From NCBI GenBank assembly GCA_021845595.1, contig JAJZVV010000014.1:30377-94376 (forward strand): 64,000 nucleotides of DNA, given 5' to 3'. The position numbers and the translations under genes were made by a program. Source of the DNA: Pseudomonadota bacterium (GTDB lineage: Bacteria > Pseudomonadota > Alphaproteobacteria > Acetobacterales > Acetobacteraceae). The notes under the pieces are model-generated. The model did not search any database. It had not been told where the DNA came from and was given only the letters and a program-made list of their open reading frames with translations. Positions 26,137 through 36,729 of this stretch are shown piece after piece (position 1 is the stretch's first letter; each line of letters opens with the position of its first letter).

Positions 26137-28455
26137 TTACGCCGCGTGCAGCGCGCGCCACACCCGCTCCGGGGTCGCCGGCATGTCGATCCGCGTCACC
26201 CCGTCCGACGCCAGTGCATCGATGATCGCATTGATCACCGCCGGCGGCGAGCCGACCGCACCGGCCTCGCCCGCGCCTTTGACGCCGAGCGGGTTGGACG
26301 TGCACGGCACCTCGATCAGCTCGACCTCGATATCCGGCAGGTCCGCGGCGCGCGGAATGGCGTAGTCCATGAACGAGCCGCTGATGAGCTGGCCCGAATC
26401 GGGATCGTAGACGGTGTGTTCCATCACCGCCTGGCCGATGCCCTGGGTGACGCCGCCATGCACCTGGCCGCGCACGATCAGCGGGTTCACCGCCTTGCCG
26501 ACATCGTCGCAGACCACGTAGCGGGCGATGGTGACGGCACCGGTATCCGGATCGATCTCCACTTCCGCGATGTGGCAACCATTCGGGAAAGTATGGCGGT
26601 CGATCGCGGCGACCTCGGCGGCGTCGAGCAGCGTCGCCGCCTGGCCTGCCGCCGCGCGCTGGCGCTGCGCCGCGGCCAGCGCCAGGATATCGATGCCGCG
26701 GTCGGTGCCGACGATGGCGAAGCGCCCATCGGCAAAGACGATGTCCGGAACCGCGGCTTCGAGGGCCTCGGAGGCGGCCTTCTTGCCCTTCTCGATCACC
26801 GTCTCGGCGGTCAGCAGGATCGCCTGGCCTTCGGAGTAGAGGCTGCGGGCGCCACCGGTGCCGCCGCCGGTCGGGATGGTGTCGGTGTCGCCCTGCCGGA
26901 TGCGGATCTTCTCCGCGTCGATGCCGAGCTCGACCGACGTCAGCATGACATAGGCGGTTTCGTGGCCCTGGCCGGTCGACTGCGTCCCGACATAGACATC
27001 GACGAACCCGTCCTCGGCGAAACGGATTTCGGCGCGCTCGGATGGCGCGCCGCCGGTCGCTTCCAGATAATAGGCCATGCCGATGCCCCGCCGACGCCCG
27101 GCGCGCGCGGCCGCGGCGCGGCGGGCGGGGAAGCCGGTGTAATCCATTTTCGTCAGTGCGGCGTCGAAGACATGGGCGAAATCGCCACTGTCATAGACCT
27201 GGCCCATCGCCGACGTCCACGGCATGGCCGAGGACGAAACCATGTTGCGCCGGCGCAGCTCGGCGCGGTCGACGCCGAGTTCGCGCGCCGCCTGATCGAT
27301 GACACGTTCGACGACGTAGTTGCTCTCCGGCCGTCCGGCGCCGCGATAGGCATCGACTGGCACGGTGTTGGTGAAGACGCCGATGACATTGGCGTAGATC
27401 GCCTGGAAACCATAGACGCTGGCGAGCACCTTCGTGCCAGCCATGGTCGGGATGAAGGGCGCGAACGTGGAGAGATAGGCCCCCATGTCGGCATAGTTGC
27501 GCGTGCGCAGAGCGAGGAATTTCCCGTCCTTGTCGAGCGCCAGGGCGATGTCGGTGACGTTGGCACGGCCCTGCGTGTCGGAGAGAAACGCTTCCGAGCG
27601 CTCCGAGGTCCATTTGACCGGCCGGCCGAGCTTGCGCGCGGCGTAGCAGGTGAGCGCGTGTTCGGCGTAGACGAAGATCTTCATGCCGAAGCCGCCGCCG
27701 ACATCCGGCGTCACGACGCGGAATTTTTCTGCGTCGGTTTTGAAAATCGCCTTCGAAAGGATGTCCTTCAGCAACCAGCCGCCCTGGGTGTTGGTGGTCA
27801 GGGTCCACCGCCCCCCCGCCACATCGAATTCGGCGACCGCGGCGCGCGCCTCCATGCTGGCGACGACGACACGGTTGTTGTCGATGGTGAGCTTCGTGAC
27901 ATGGGCGGCGCCGGCGAACAGCGCATCGACGCGGGCCTTGTCGCCGACTTCCCAGTCGAACGCGACATTGTTCGGCGCCTCGGGCCAGACCTGCGGCTGA
28001 CCGGACTGCGTCGCCGCGGCGAGGTCCGTCGTCGCGGCCAGCACCTCATAATCGACCGCCACGGCTTCTGCGCCGTCGCGCGCGGCCTCGATCGATTCGC
28101 CGACGATCAGCGCCACCGGGTCGCCGACATGGCGCACGGCGCCGTCGGCCAGCACCGGATGGGGCGGCAGGGGAGCAGAGGAGCCGTCACGGTTCTTCAG
28201 CGGCACCGCGCAGGGCAGCGTGCCGATGCCATCGGCGGCGAGGTCAGAGGCGGTGTAGACGGCGACCACCCCAGGGACGGCACGGGCCGCGGCGGTATCG
28301 ATGCGGCGGATGCGGGCGTTGGCGTGCGGGCTGCGCAGGACCACCGCGCGCAGCATCCCCGCCGGCGCGTAATCGTCGGTGTAACGGCCGTTGCCCCGCA
28401 GCAGGCGTGGATCTTCGACGCGGGGCACTGGCTGGGCGAGACCGAACTTGGTCAT
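26137..28455 (-). CDS. Molybdenum hydroxylase large subunit (form II CoxL / xanthine dehydrogenase family), orphan
   Basis: 772 residues, normal length for the molybdopterin-binding subunit. It has the GGGFGMK segment (about 253-259), the AYRGAGR motif (369-375) that defines form II CoxL-like proteins (form I, true CO dehydrogenase, has AYXCSFR), and the C-terminal GVKGAGEAG with the catalytic glutamate. Substrate is therefore probably not CO; form II enzymes include oxidoreductases of unknown substrates. The FAD (CoxM) and 2Fe-2S (CoxS) subunits that pass electrons on are not adjacent: the RND pump precedes and the Mce operon follows. Confidence 0.9.
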   Translation of the reverse strand: MTKFGLAQPVPRVEDPRLLRGNGRYTDDYAPAGMLRAVVLRSPHANARIRRIDTAAARAVPGVVAVYTASDLAADGIGTLPCAVPLKNRDGSSAPLPPHPVLADGAVRHVGDPVALIVGESIEAARDGAEAVAVDYEVLAATTDLAAATQSGQPQVWPEAPNNVAFDWEVGDKARVDALFAGAAHVTKLTIDNNRVVVASMEARAAVAEFDVAGGRWTLTTNTQGGWLLKDILSKAIFKTDAEKFRVVTPDVGGGFGMKIFVYAEHALTCYAARKLGRPVKWTSERSEAFLSDTQGRANVTDIALALDKDGKFLALRTRNYADMGAYLSTFAPFIPTMAGTKVLASVYGFQAIYANVIGVFTNTVPVDAYRGAGRPESNYVVERVIDQAARELGVDRAELRRRNMVSSSAMPWTSAMGQVYDSGDFAHVFDAALTKMDYTGFPARRAAAARAGRRRGIGMAYYLEATGGAPSERAEIRFAEDGFVDVYVGTQSTGQGHETAYVMLTSVELGIDAEKIRIRQGDTDTIPTGGGTGGARSLYSEGQAILLTAETVIEKGKKAASEALEAAVPDIVFADGRFAIVGTDRGIDILALAAAQRQRAAAGQAATLLDAAEVAAIDRHTFPNGCHIAEVEIDPDTGAVTIARYVVCDDVGKAVNPLIVRGQVHGGVTQGIGQAVMEHTVYDPDSGQLISGSFMDYAIPRAADLPDIEVELIEVPCTSNPLGVKGAGEAGAVGSPPAVINAIIDALASDGVTRIDMPATPERVWRALHAA

Positions 28456-28540
28456 GGCATTCTCCCATTCTTACCGTTGTTCCTTTGGCCACGTTCCCTT
28501 TGGCCAAAGTCTCCTTCGCCGATGTCAGTCGATCGGAACT

Positions 28541-31500
28541 CTACTCGCCGGGCGCGTGCAGATGCTGGGCATGCCCGCGGCCCCGGAGCCGTTCGCGCAC
28601 ACTCTGGAAGGTCACATAGAGCATGGGGATCAGGAACACGCCAATGGCACTGGCGGCGATCATACCACCAAATACGGCGGTGCCGACCCCGCGCCGGCTG
28701 AGCATGGCCGCGCCCTCGGCGAAGACCAGCGGCACGAGGCCTAGAATGAAGGCGATCGAGGTCATCATCACGGCACGGAACCGCATTTTCGCGCCGAGCG
28801 CCGCGGCGTCGCGGATCGACATCCCGCCCTCGCGCTGCTCTTTGGCGAACTCGACGATGAGGATGCCGTTCTTGGCGGCCAGAGCGATGAGCACCACCAT
28901 GCCGATCTGGCCGTAGAGATCTAGGGAAAGCGCGCCGACCATGATGGCAGCGAATGAGCCGAGCACGCCGACGGTGACCGAAAGCAGCACCGGGATCGGA
29001 ATCATCCAGCTTTCGTACAACGCGACCAGGAACAGGTAGGCGAACAGCACCGCCAGCCCCAGAATGCCGAGCGTCTGCCCGGCGGCGAGCTGTTCCTGGA
29101 AGGCGGTGCCGGTCCACTCGTAGCCGTAGCCGGTGGGGAGGGTCTTGGCGGACAGCTCAGCCATCGCCGCGATCGCCGTGCCGGACGAGATTCCCGGCGC
29201 CGGACTGCCGTTGATGGCGATGGCGCGATAGTTGTTGTAGCGCACGATGACCTGCGGACCCTGCACGACGCGCAAGCTGGCGATGGAGCGCAGCGGCACC
29301 ATCTGGCCCTGATTGTTGCGCACATAGATCTGCCAGATGTTCTCGATATCGGCGCGATCCTTTGCCTGGCCCTCCAGATTGACCTGCCAGACGCGGCCGA
29401 GCATGTTGAAGTCGTTGACATAAATGCCCCCGAGCGTGGCCTGCAGCGCGACGAAGATGTCGTTCATGGCCAGCCCGAGCGCCTGCGCCTTCTCGCGGTC
29501 GATGTCGAGATAGAGCGAGGGGGTGGAGGCGGAGAAGGTGGAGAAGACGCGTGCCAGGCGCGGATCCTGGTTGGCGGCGGCGACGAGCCCGCGCATCACC
29601 GTCCCGATCGCCGCCGGATCCTGGCCCTCCAGCCCTTCGAGGTCGTATTCGAAGCCGCCGGAGGTGGAAAGACCGATGATCGGCGGCAGATTGAACGGGA
29701 ACACGACCGCGGAGCGGATCTGCTGCGCCTGGCCGAAGGCCTGACGGATCAGAGCCTGCGCCGAATCGCCGCGCCCGGTGCGCTCGGCAAACGGCTTTAA
29801 GCGGATCACCATGAAGGCAGCGTTCGCCTCATAGGCGGAATCCAGCAGCGAGAAGCCCAGGATCGAGAGCACGTCGGAGACCTGCGGCATGCGCTTGTAC
29901 ATCGCCTCGACTTCGCGCACCGCGGCGGCGGTGCGTGGCAGCGAGGCGCCGTCGGGAAGCTGGACCATGGTGAAGAACGCGCCCTGATCCTCTTCGGGTA
30001 GGAAGCCCGTCGGCGTGTGCCCGGCGATCTGCCAGATGCCGGCGCCGAACACGCCGACCATGACGAGTGCCAGCACGGAGACCCGCAGCAGCCGGCGAAC
30101 GATGGCGGCGTAGCCGTCGCGGACCGCGTCGATGCCCCGCAGCACGTAGCCCATCGGTCCGCGCGCGCGGCCGTGATGGCGAAGGAACAGCGCGCAGAGC
30201 GCCGGCGAGAGGGTCAAGGCGTTGGTGGCCGAGATCACCATCGCCGCGCTGATGGTGACGGCGAACTGGCGGAACAAGGTGCCCGAGAGGCCGGGCAGGA
30301 AGGCGATGGGTACGAACACCGAGAGCAGCACGAGCGAGATCGCGATGATCGGGCCGGTGATCTGGCGCATCGCCAGCATCGTCGCCTCTTGCGGCGTGAG
30401 ATCCGGATGCTCGGCCATCACCCGCTCGACATTCTCGACCACGACGATGGCGTCATCGACGACGATGCCGATGGCGACGACCATGGCCAGCAGCGAGACG
30501 GTGTTGGCGGAATACCCGATCGCGAGCAGCACGGCGAACGTGCCGATCAGGCTGACCGGCACGGCAACCGCGGGGATGATGGTGGCGCGGAAGCTGCCGA
30601 GGAACAGGAAGACGACCAGCACCACCAGCGCGAACGCCTCGGCCAGCGTGCGCGCCACCTCGTGGATCGTGTCGTTGATGAAGGTGGTGCTGTCGTACAT
30701 CACCTTCGCGGTCAGCCCTGGCGGGAAGTTCTTCGAAAGGCGCGCAAGCGTCGCCTGCAGCAGCTTCGCCGTCTGCACCGCGTTGGCGCCGGGCGCGAGA
30801 TAGGTGCCGATCGGCACCGCGGGCTGGCCGTTGACGCGGCTCTCGCTGTCTTCGCTCTGCGCGCCGAGCTCGACGCGGGCGACGTCGCGCAGCCGCACCA
30901 CCGAGCCGTCCGGATTGGCGCGCAGCACGATCGCGCCGAATTCCTCCGGCGTCTGCAGCCGCCCCTTGGTCTGCAGGTTCAGCTGGAACTGCTGCTGGTT
31001 GCTGATCGGTCGGGCGCCGATCCGCCCGACGGGGGCGACGACGTTCTGCGTCTGAATCGCCGCGACCACATCCGAGGGCGCCATGTTCAGTGCCACGAGG
31101 CGCTGGATGTCGAACCAGATGCGCATCGAGTAGTTCATCTGCGCGAACAGGCGCGCCTGCCCGATGCCCGGCACGCGCGCGATCGCGTCGAGGACGTGAA
31201 CGATCACGTAGTTGGTGATGTAGAGCGGATCCTGCTGGCCGTTCGAGGAATAGAAGACGATGAACTGGAGCACCGAGAAGGAGCGCTTCTGCACCGTCAC
31301 GCCCTCCAGCGACACTTCGGGCGGCAGCTGGGCGAGCGCGGACTGCACCCGGTTGTTGACGTTGACGGTGTCGATGTTGGGGTCGGTGCCGAGGGTGAAG
31401 GTGACGGACAGGCTGTAGCTGCCGTCGTTGCCGCTGGTCGACTTCATGTAGAGCATGTCGTCGACGCCGTTGATCCGCGCCTCCAGCGGCTGGGCGACGC

Positions 31501-31681
31501 TGCTTTCGACGACGTCGGCCGAGGCGCCGGGGTACGAGGTCGTCACCTGGACCACCGGTGGCACGATGTCCGGGAACTGGGCCACCGGAATCTGCAGCAG
31601 CGCCAGCGCGCCGGCGATGGTGGTGACGAGCGCGATCACGACCGCGAGGCGCGGCCGCCGGATGAAGATAGCGGAGATCAC
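28541..31681 (-). CDS. RND multidrug efflux permease (HAE1/AcrB family)
   Basis: 1046 residues, full AcrB length, twelve membrane helices and two large periplasmic loops. The proton-relay aspartates are in [16 protein letters not shown] of TM4, and the TM10 lysine is in [13 protein letters not shown]. The N-terminus [13 protein letters not shown] matches HAE1 pumps. It exports hydrophobic compounds across the envelope with its adaptor, encoded four bases upstream. No outer-membrane TolC-type factor is adjacent, so one encoded elsewhere must be used. Confidence 0.94.
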   Translation of the reverse strand: MISAIFIRRPRLAVVIALVTTIAGALALLQIPVAQFPDIVPPVVQVTTSYPGASADVVESSVAQPLEARINGVDDMLYMKSTSGNDGSYSLSVTFTLGTDPNIDTVNVNNRVQSALAQLPPEVSLEGVTVQKRSFSVLQFIVFYSSNGQQDPLYITNYVIVHVLDAIARVPGIGQARLFAQMNYSMRIWFDIQRLVALNMAPSDVVAAIQTQNVVAPVGRIGARPISNQQQFQLNLQTKGRLQTPEEFGAIVLRANPDGSVVRLRDVARVELGAQSEDSESRVNGQPAVPIGTYLAPGANAVQTAKLLQATLARLSKNFPPGLTAKVMYDSTTFINDTIHEVARTLAEAFALVVLVVFLFLGSFRATIIPAVAVPVSLIGTFAVLLAIGYSANTVSLLAMVVAIGIVVDDAIVVVENVERVMAEHPDLTPQEATMLAMRQITGPIIAISLVLLSVFVPIAFLPGLSGTLFRQFAVTISAAMVISATNALTLSPALCALFLRHHGRARGPMGYVLRGIDAVRDGYAAIVRRLLRVSVLALVMVGVFGAGIWQIAGHTPTGFLPEEDQGAFFTMVQLPDGASLPRTAAAVREVEAMYKRMPQVSDVLSILGFSLLDSAYEANAAFMVIRLKPFAERTGRGDSAQALIRQAFGQAQQIRSAVVFPFNLPPIIGLSTSGGFEYDLEGLEGQDPAAIGTVMRGLVAAANQDPRLARVFSTFSASTPSLYLDIDREKAQALGLAMNDIFVALQATLGGIYVNDFNMLGRVWQVNLEGQAKDRADIENIWQIYVRNNQGQMVPLRSIASLRVVQGPQVIVRYNNYRAIAINGSPAPGISSGTAIAAMAELSAKTLPTGYGYEWTGTAFQEQLAAGQTLGILGLAVLFAYLFLVALYESWMIPIPVLLSVTVGVLGSFAAIMVGALSLDLYGQIGMVVLIALAAKNGILIVEFAKEQREGGMSIRDAAALGAKMRFRAVMMTSIAFILGLVPLVFAEGAAMLSRRGVGTAVFGGMIAASAIGVFLIPMLYVTFQSVRERLRGRGHAQHLHAPGE

Positions 31682-31685
31682 CGGC

Positions 31686-32849
31686 TCAGCCCTTGCCGGC
31701 GGTCGTGGCCGAAGGCGGTGGCGCCGCCGGGCCCGGTGACACGGGCTGCCCGGCCCGGACGCGCTGGAGCCCTTCCAGCACCACCATTTCGCCTTCCTTG
31801 AGCCCGCTCATCACCACCGCGGTCGAGGGCGTGGACTGGCCGAGCGCGATCCGCCGCTGCTCGGCCTTGTTGGCGGCATCGACCACGAACACATAATCTC
31901 CGGCCTGGTCGGCGAGCACGGCCGCGCGCGGGACGGTCAGGGCCTCGACCGGCTGCACGCCCTCGAGGACGACGCCGACGAACTCGCCGTCCGTCAGCTC
32001 GCGTCCGGAGGCATTGGCAGGGCCCGCGCCGGGCAGCAGCGGGTTCGGGACCACACCGCGCAGCGCGATCGTGTCCGTGCTCTGGGTGATCGAGTTGTCG
32101 ATGAAGTCGATCTTGCCGCTCTGCCCGTAGATCCGCCCATCGGGCAGGCGCAGGCGGATGAGCACCGCCGCCAGCCCGCCCTTGTCGGCATAGCGCTGGC
32201 GCAGCTCGAGAGCGGTTCGCACCGAGACCGGGAAGACCACGTACATAGGGTCCTGGCTGACGATGACGGCGAGCGTCCCCGAGCCGGGGCCGACCACATT
32301 GCCGACGGTCACGGCCGTGCGGCCGATCTTGCCGGCGATCGGCGCGCGGATGTCGGTATAGTCGAGATTGATCTGCGACAGCCGCAGGTTGGCCTGGGCC
32401 TGCATGAGCTGCGCCTTCGTCGAAAGCTCGTTGGCGCGCGCGGTGTCGACGTTGGATTGCTGCCCGGCCGGGGTGTGCAGCAGCGCCTCGGCTCGGCGCA
32501 GCGTGATCTCCGCATTGTCGTATTGCGCCTGCGCCTGCGAGACCAGCGCCGCCTTGGCCTGGATATCGGCGACGAAGGGCGGCTTCTCGAGCCCGTAGAG
32601 CAGGTCTCCGCGATTGACCTCGGCGCCCTCGATGAAGGGGATTTTCTCGACATAGGCGGTGACGCGCGCGACCAGGTTGACGCGCTCGGGCGCCTGGACG
32701 CGGCCGATGAACTCGCTGGTCTCGGTCACCGGGGCGCGTTCGACGCGCACGACGCCGACCGCCGGCGGTCCGCCGGGGCCGTGCTGGGCCAGGGCCGGGG
32801 TGGCAAGCGCGAGCAACAGGGCCAGAAGCGAGGCGGGCAGGCGCGGCAT
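31686..32849 (-). CDS. RND efflux periplasmic adaptor (membrane fusion protein)
   Basis: 387 residues. Sec signal peptide (1-21, ending ALA), then the MFP barrel-sandwich half ([17 protein letters not shown]), an alpha-hairpin (about 80-150, Ala/Gln-rich), the returning lipoyl half ([25 protein letters not shown]) and a beta-barrel domain. Pairs with the HAE1 permease immediately downstream. No lipobox cysteine, so soluble or peptide-anchored. Its promoter should lie in the 32850-32944 stretch, next to two hairpin repeats. Confidence 0.92.
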   Translation of the reverse strand: MPRLPASLLALLLALATPALAQHGPGGPPAVGVVRVERAPVTETSEFIGRVQAPERVNLVARVTAYVEKIPFIEGAEVNRGDLLYGLEKPPFVADIQAKAALVSQAQAQYDNAEITLRRAEALLHTPAGQQSNVDTARANELSTKAQLMQAQANLRLSQINLDYTDIRAPIAGKIGRTAVTVGNVVGPGSGTLAVIVSQDPMYVVFPVSVRTALELRQRYADKGGLAAVLIRLRLPDGRIYGQSGKIDFIDNSITQSTDTIALRGVVPNPLLPGAGPANASGRELTDGEFVGVVLEGVQPVEALTVPRAAVLADQAGDYVFVVDAANKAEQRRIALGQSTPSTAVVMSGLKEGEMVVLEGLQRVRAGQPVSPGPAAPPPSATTAGKG

Positions 32850-32944
32850 ATCGGAAATTCCCAGGGCAGTGGACGCCGCGTTCGTGTCGGACGTCCTTCG
32901 ATCTTGAGCCCAAACATATGGCGACGGGGCCGGATTGCGAAACC

Positions 32945-33009
32945 CTAGAGCAACCTCCGATCTGATTGAGCCGTTCCGGCTCGATCAGATCGGAGATAAG
33001 TTGCTCTAG
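32945..33009. repeat. TA-bounded hairpin repeat 1 (candidate MITE)
   Basis: A 65-base inverted repeat. Outer arms CTAGAGCAAC / GTTGCTCTAG pair perfectly; inner arms TCCGATCTGAT and ATCAGATCGGA pair, then GAGCC/GGCTC around a GTTCC loop. A few unpaired bases (C on one side, GATAA on the other) break the stem. Both ends carry TA inside CTAG. The end GAGC-N4-TCCGATC-NG matches the IS630 end in this window (GAGCGTTTTCCGATCAG) at 12 of 17 positions. It lies between the divergent RND adaptor and HMG-CoA-lyase-like genes. Confidence 0.75.
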
Positions 33010-33021
33010 ACTCATAGGTTT

Positions 33022-33074
33022 CTAGAGCACGACCGTCCGACCGGATGATTCCATCAGGTCGGACCGTGCTCTAG
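33022..33074. repeat. TA-bounded hairpin repeat 2 (candidate MITE)
   Basis: A 53-base inverted repeat twelve bases after the first. Arms CTAGAGCACG / CGTGCTCTAG pair perfectly, an ACC bulge follows on the left, then GTCCGACC pairs GGTCGGAC around a 14-base loop. Like repeat 1 it starts CTAGAGC and ends GCTCTAG, but its inner sequence differs, so it is a related element and not a duplicate. Confidence 0.72.
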
Positions 33075-33175
33075 TGAACCCGCCCGCCGCGGGCAACCTC
33101 GCGCCGTCGCCCCCGGGCTTGTCATGCGCCTCCCCCGGCGGCAGGCTCGGCGCCACTGAGCAAGGGGAGGGCGAG

Positions 33176-34096
33176 ATGGGCGAACATGTCATCGTCTGCG
33201 AGGTGGGGCCACGCGACGGGCTGCAGATCGCCAAGGGGCGGATGCCGACGGAGGTGAAGACGCGCTGGATCGAGGCGCTGGCCGCCGCGGGCCTGGCCGA
33301 GATCGAGGTCGGTAGCTTCGTTCCCCCGCGGCTGATCCCGCAAATGGCCGATACCGGGGAGATCGTGCGCGCGGCGGTGCGGATCCCCGGCCTGACCGTC
33401 GTCGCGCTCGCGCCCAATCTGCGCGGCGCCGAGGCGGCCTACGCCGCCGGCGCGCACCGCGTCAGCGTTCCGGTTTCGGTCAGCGAGGGCCATAGCCGCG
33501 CCAATCTCAACCGCATGCCGGCCGAGCAGGTGGCGGAAGTGGCGCGCATCACCGCCTTCGCCCGCGCCCAGGAGCGGCGGATGGAGGTGGAGGCCGGGTG
33601 TTCCACGGCCTTCGGCTGCTCGATCGACGGCATCGTCCCGCCCGCCCGCACGGTCGCCATCGCCGCGGCGCTCGCCGAGGCCGGGGTCGACGAGGTGGTG
33701 CTGGCCGATACCGTCGGCTACGCCCATCCGGCCCAGGTGCGGGCCCTCGTCCGCGCGGTCCGGGCCGCGATCGGGCCCAAGCTCACCGGGCTGCATTTGC
33801 ACGACACCATGGGGCTCGGCCTGGCCAATGCCCTGGCTGGGCTCGACGAGGGCATCCGCAATTTCGACGCCGCGCTCGCCGGCCTCGGCGGCTGCCCCTA
33901 CGCGCCGGGGGCGTCGGGCAACATCGTCACCGAGGACCTCGTGTTCCTGCTGGAGAGCCTCGGGTTCGAGACCGGCATCGACCTCCAGGCCCTGATCGCC
34001 GCGCGCGCCATTCTGCGCGAGGGGCTGCCGGGTGAGCCGCTCCGCGGCGGCGTCGCCCAGGCCGGCATCCCGCGCACCTTCCGCGCGGCGGCCTGA
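33176..34096 (+). CDS. HMG-CoA lyase-like enzyme (DRE-TIM metallolyase)
   Basis: 306 residues, family length. CEVGPRDGLQ near the N-terminus gives the metal/catalytic Asp and Arg; LHLHDTMGLG holds metal-binding histidines; GLGGCPYAPGASGN carries the catalytic cysteine of HMG-CoA lyase. It cleaves 3-hydroxy-3-methylglutaryl-CoA (leucine catabolism) or a related acyl-CoA. No other leucine-degradation genes are next to it. Start 33176 has AAGGGGAGG six bases upstream; the frame stays open back into hairpin repeat 2, but that part is not conserved. Confidence 0.88.
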   Translation: MGEHVIVCEVGPRDGLQIAKGRMPTEVKTRWIEALAAAGLAEIEVGSFVPPRLIPQMADTGEIVRAAVRIPGLTVVALAPNLRGAEAAYAAGAHRVSVPVSVSEGHSRANLNRMPAEQVAEVARITAFARAQERRMEVEAGCSTAFGCSIDGIVPPARTVAIAAALAEAGVDEVVLADTVGYAHPAQVRALVRAVRAAIGPKLTGLHLHDTMGLGLANALAGLDEGIRNFDAALAGLGGCPYAPGASGNIVTEDLVFLLESLGFETGIDLQALIAARAILREGLPGEPLRGGVAQAGIPRTFRAAA

Positions 34097-34102
34097 GCGG
34101 GC

Positions 34103-34702
34103 CTATCCGAGGCACGCGGCGACGAGCTGGGCGAAAGCCCGCGCCCGGTGGCTGATGGCGTGCTTGCGCGCCGGCGCCATCTCGCCGAACGTCTCGGTCG
34201 CGCCCGCTGGAAGGAACATCGGGTCGTAGCCGAAGCCCTGCGTGCCGCGCGGCGGCCAGACGGCGACGCCGTCGACGCGGCCGATGTAGGTGGCGGTCTC
34301 GCCATTCGGCCAGGCCAGCGTCAGCGCGGCGACGAACCAGGCGCGCCGGTCCCCCGTGGGGTTCAGCGCCGCGTTCACGCGCGCCATGGCGGCGGCAAAA
34401 TTCTTCTCCGGCCCGGCCCAGCGGGCGGACAGCACGCCGGGGGCACCCGCGAGCGCGGCGAGACAGAAGCCGCTGTCGTCGGCGAGCGCCGGCAAGCCGC
34501 TCGCCGCCGCCGCTGCTTGCGCCTTGAGCCGTGCATTGCCGGCGAAGTCGGGTTCAGTCTCGTCCGGTTCAGCCAGACCAAGGTCCCCGGCAGAGACGGT
34601 CTCGATCCCGTGCGGGCCGACGAGGTCGGCGATTTCGGCGAGCTTGCCGCGATTGTGGCTGGCCAGTACCAGCCGCGTGCCGGAGCCGAGACGGCGGGTC
34701 AT
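34103..34702 (-). CDS. rdgB: dITP/XTP pyrophosphatase (RdgB/HAM1)
   Basis: 199 residues. The nucleotide-binding N-terminus [14 protein letters not shown], the active-site ADDSGFCL and the C-terminal [10 protein letters not shown] and ISHRARA motifs are all present. It removes deaminated purine nucleotides (dITP, XTP) from the pool. Start at 34702 overlaps the rph stop by four bases, the usual rph-rdgB operon. Confidence 0.94.
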   Translation of the reverse strand: MTRRLGSGTRLVLASHNRGKLAEIADLVGPHGIETVSAGDLGLAEPDETEPDFAGNARLKAQAAAAASGLPALADDSGFCLAALAGAPGVLSARWAGPEKNFAAAMARVNAALNPTGDRRAWFVAALTLAWPNGETATYIGRVDGVAVWPPRGTQGFGYDPMFLPAGATETFGEMAPARKHAISHRARAFAQLVAACLG

Positions 34703-35421
34703 GCGGCGGCCTCGATCGCCGCGCGCTGCAGGGCGAAGAGTTCGGCGGTGCCGGCGCGGGCGAGGCCGAGCAGAGCGGCCAGCGCCTCCTCGCCGAACGT
34801 GGCGCGCTCCGCCGTCGCCTGGACCTCGACGATGCCGCCCGAATCGGTGAGCACGAAATTGGCGTCGGCATTGGCGGTGGAGTCCTCGGCATAGTCGAGA
34901 TCGAGCACCGGGCCGCCGTCGAGGATGCCGCAGGAGACGGCCGCGACCTGGCCCGCCAGCGGATCGCGCGCCAGCACGTTCATCCGCCGCAGATGGGCCA
35001 GCGCCAGGGCCAGTGCGACGTAGCCGCCGGTGATGGCGGCGCAGCGCGTGCCGCCATCGGCGTTGAGCACGTCGCAATCGAGGGTGATGGTCATTTCGCC
35101 GAGCGCGGTGCGGTCGATCACCGCGCGCAGCGACCGCCCGATCAGGCGCTGGATTTCCTGGGTGCGGCCGGATTGCTTGCCGCGGGCCGCTTCGCGGTCG
35201 CCGCGCGTGTGGGTGGCGCGCGGCAGCATGCCATATTCGGCAGTGACCCAGCCCTCGCCCGAGCCGCGCAGGAAGCCGGGCACGCGGCCCTCGACACTGG
35301 CGGCGCACAAGACCTCGGTCCCGCCCATGCGGATGAGCGCCGAGCCCTCCGCGTGGCGGGCATAGCCGGTGATGATGCTGACGTCGCGCAACGCGTCGTG
35401 CGCGCGGCCGGATGAGCGCAT
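34699..35421 (-). CDS. rph: Ribonuclease PH
   Basis: 240 residues, exact family length. RNase PH fold with GRAHDALR at the N-terminus, [11 protein letters not shown] (phosphate-binding loop), GRSLRAVID and [21 protein letters not shown]. It trims the 3' end of tRNA precursors using phosphate. The start at 35421 is chosen from the conserved MRSSGR beginning. First gene of the rph-rdgB pair; its promoter region is shared with divergent dodecin. Confidence 0.95.
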   Translation of the reverse strand: MRSSGRAHDALRDVSIITGYARHAEGSALIRMGGTEVLCAASVEGRVPGFLRGSGEGWVTAEYGMLPRATHTRGDREAARGKQSGRTQEIQRLIGRSLRAVIDRTALGEMTITLDCDVLNADGGTRCAAITGGYVALALALAHLRRMNVLARDPLAGQVAAVSCGILDGGPVLDLDYAEDSTANADANFVLTDSGGIVEVQATAERATFGEEALAALLGLARAGTAELFALQRAAIEAAA

Positions 35422-35582
35422 GGAAAAATCCTCGGGCTGACGGGCGCGGACCATAGCGGTTCGCGGCCAAAGGGGAATGGCACTCGGAAAAACCTGCCCA
35501 ACCCTGTCACAGGAAGCGTAGGCTGGCGCGGTCGGCGCCGCGGGCGCTGGGCTGGCCGCGCCGACCCACGAGGGAGGCCAGG

Positions 35583-35786
35583 ATGGCAGTCGCAAGCGTG
35601 TCGAAAATCACCGCGTCATCGCCCGACGGCTTCGATGCCGCGGTGCGCGAGGGCCTGCAGCGTGCCAGCCGCACGCTGCGCGGCATTTCCGGCCTGCATG
35701 TCGTCGAGATGAAGGCGAGCGTCGATAACGGCCGCATCGCCGAGTATCGCGTCAGCATGGAAGTGACCTTCGTCCTCGAAGGCTGA
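35583..35786 (+). CDS. Dodecin family flavin-binding protein
   Basis: 67 residues, exactly dodecin size. One alpha helix packed on three strands: [20 protein letters not shown], then WEV-position segment [10 protein letters not shown], then [17 protein letters not shown]. Dodecins form hollow dodecamers that store riboflavin/FMN or related flavins. In bacterial dodecins a tryptophan stacks on flavin; here the corresponding segment ([11 protein letters not shown]) has no Trp, so flavin affinity may be lower. GAGGGAGG ribosome site precedes the ATG. Confidence 0.88.
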   Translation: MAVASVSKITASSPDGFDAAVREGLQRASRTLRGISGLHVVEMKASVDNGRIAEYRVSMEVTFVLEG

Positions 35787-35791
35787 GGCGA

Positions 35792-35817
35792 GGCCCGGGC
35801 CCCAGCGGGCCCGGGCC
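35792..35817. terminator. Bidirectional hairpin between dodecin and corC
   Basis: A perfect 11-base GC stem, GGCCCGGGCCC / GGGCCCGGGCC, with a CAGC loop, in the 34-base gap between two convergent genes. It could stop transcription from both sides, although there is no T-tract. Confidence 0.6.
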
Positions 35818-35820
35818 GCT

Positions 35821-36729
35821 TCAGGCCGCGGCCTCGGCGGGCGGGGTGCGGCGGGCGCGGATGCGCCGGATGCGACGCGGATCGGCCTCCAGGATGCGGA
35901 ATTCGATGCCGGACGAATGCGAGATGACCTCGCCGCGCGCCGGCACCCGTCCGGCCAGCGTGAACACCAGCCCGCCCACGGTATCGATATCGGCGGCGCG
36001 CTCGTCCTCGGTCAGCACCTTGCCGAGCCGGCCCTCGAACTCCTCCACCGGCAGCCGGCCGTCGAGATCGAGCGCGCCGTCGCCCCGCTCGGTGATCATC
36101 GGCGTCTGGTCCTCGTCATGTTCGTCGGCGATGTCGCCGACGATGGTCTCGACCAGATCCTCGATCGTCACCAACCCGTCGATGCCGCCATATTCATCGA
36201 CGACGAGCGCCAGATGCATGCGGGTCTGTCGCATCTGGAGCAGCAGGTCGAGCACCGGCGTCTGCGGCGCCACCAGCAGCGGTTTGCGCAGGATCGCCTC
36301 GATGCGGAACGCCTCGGGCGTGCCGACATAGGCGAGCACGTCCTTGATGTGGACCATGCCGAGCGCGTCGTCCAACTGCTCGCGATAAACCGGCAGGCGG
36401 GAATGCCCGTCCCGGCGGATCAGCGCCATCAGCGCGTCCAGCGTGATGTCGGCCGGCACGCCGACGATATCGGCGCGGGGCACCATGACGTCGTCGGCGG
36501 TGATGCCGCGCAGGCGCAGGACGTTGGCGATCAGCGCCCGTTCCTGGCGGTCCAGCTCGGGGGCCGTGCCCTCGACCGAGGGCTCCGCAGCGGCGGCTTC
36601 CTCGACCAGTTCGGCGATGGAGTCGCGGACGCTGTGCTCGCCGGGGCGCCCGAGCAGGCGCGCGATCAGACGCGTGAACCAGGCGCCACGCGCCGACCCA
36701 GCCACCGGCGAGGTAAAGAACGCGGTCAT
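35821..36729 (-). CDS. corC: CorC/HlyC family CBS-domain protein
   Basis: 302 residues. Two CBS domains (about 65-190; [39 protein letters not shown]) and a C-terminal CorC_HlyC/transporter-associated domain (about 205-290). Unlike full-length CNNM proteins there is no membrane domain. Linked to Mg/Co efflux in E. coli and always found with ybeY, phoH and miaB. Start 36729 overlaps the ybeY stop. The lnt gene that usually follows is missing here. Confidence 0.9.
   Translation of the reverse strand: MTAFFTSPVAGSARGAWFTRLIARLLGRPGEHSVRDSIAELVEEAAAAEPSVEGTAPELDRQERALIANVLRLRGITADDVMVPRADIVGVPADITLDALMALIRRDGHSRLPVYREQLDDALGMVHIKDVLAYVGTPEAFRIEAILRKPLLVAPQTPVLDLLLQMRQTRMHLALVVDEYGGIDGLVTIEDLVETIVGDIADEHDEDQTPMITERGDGALDLDGRLPVEEFEGRLGKVLTEDERAADIDTVGGLVFTLAGRVPARGEVISHSSGIEFRILEADPRRIRRIRARRTPPAEAAA

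Noticed and set aside
31678..33015. 445-codon minus-strand frame over the RND adaptor
   Set aside because: Arg/Gly/Pro-rich shadow of the adaptor, which has a signal peptide and MFP motifs in its own frame.
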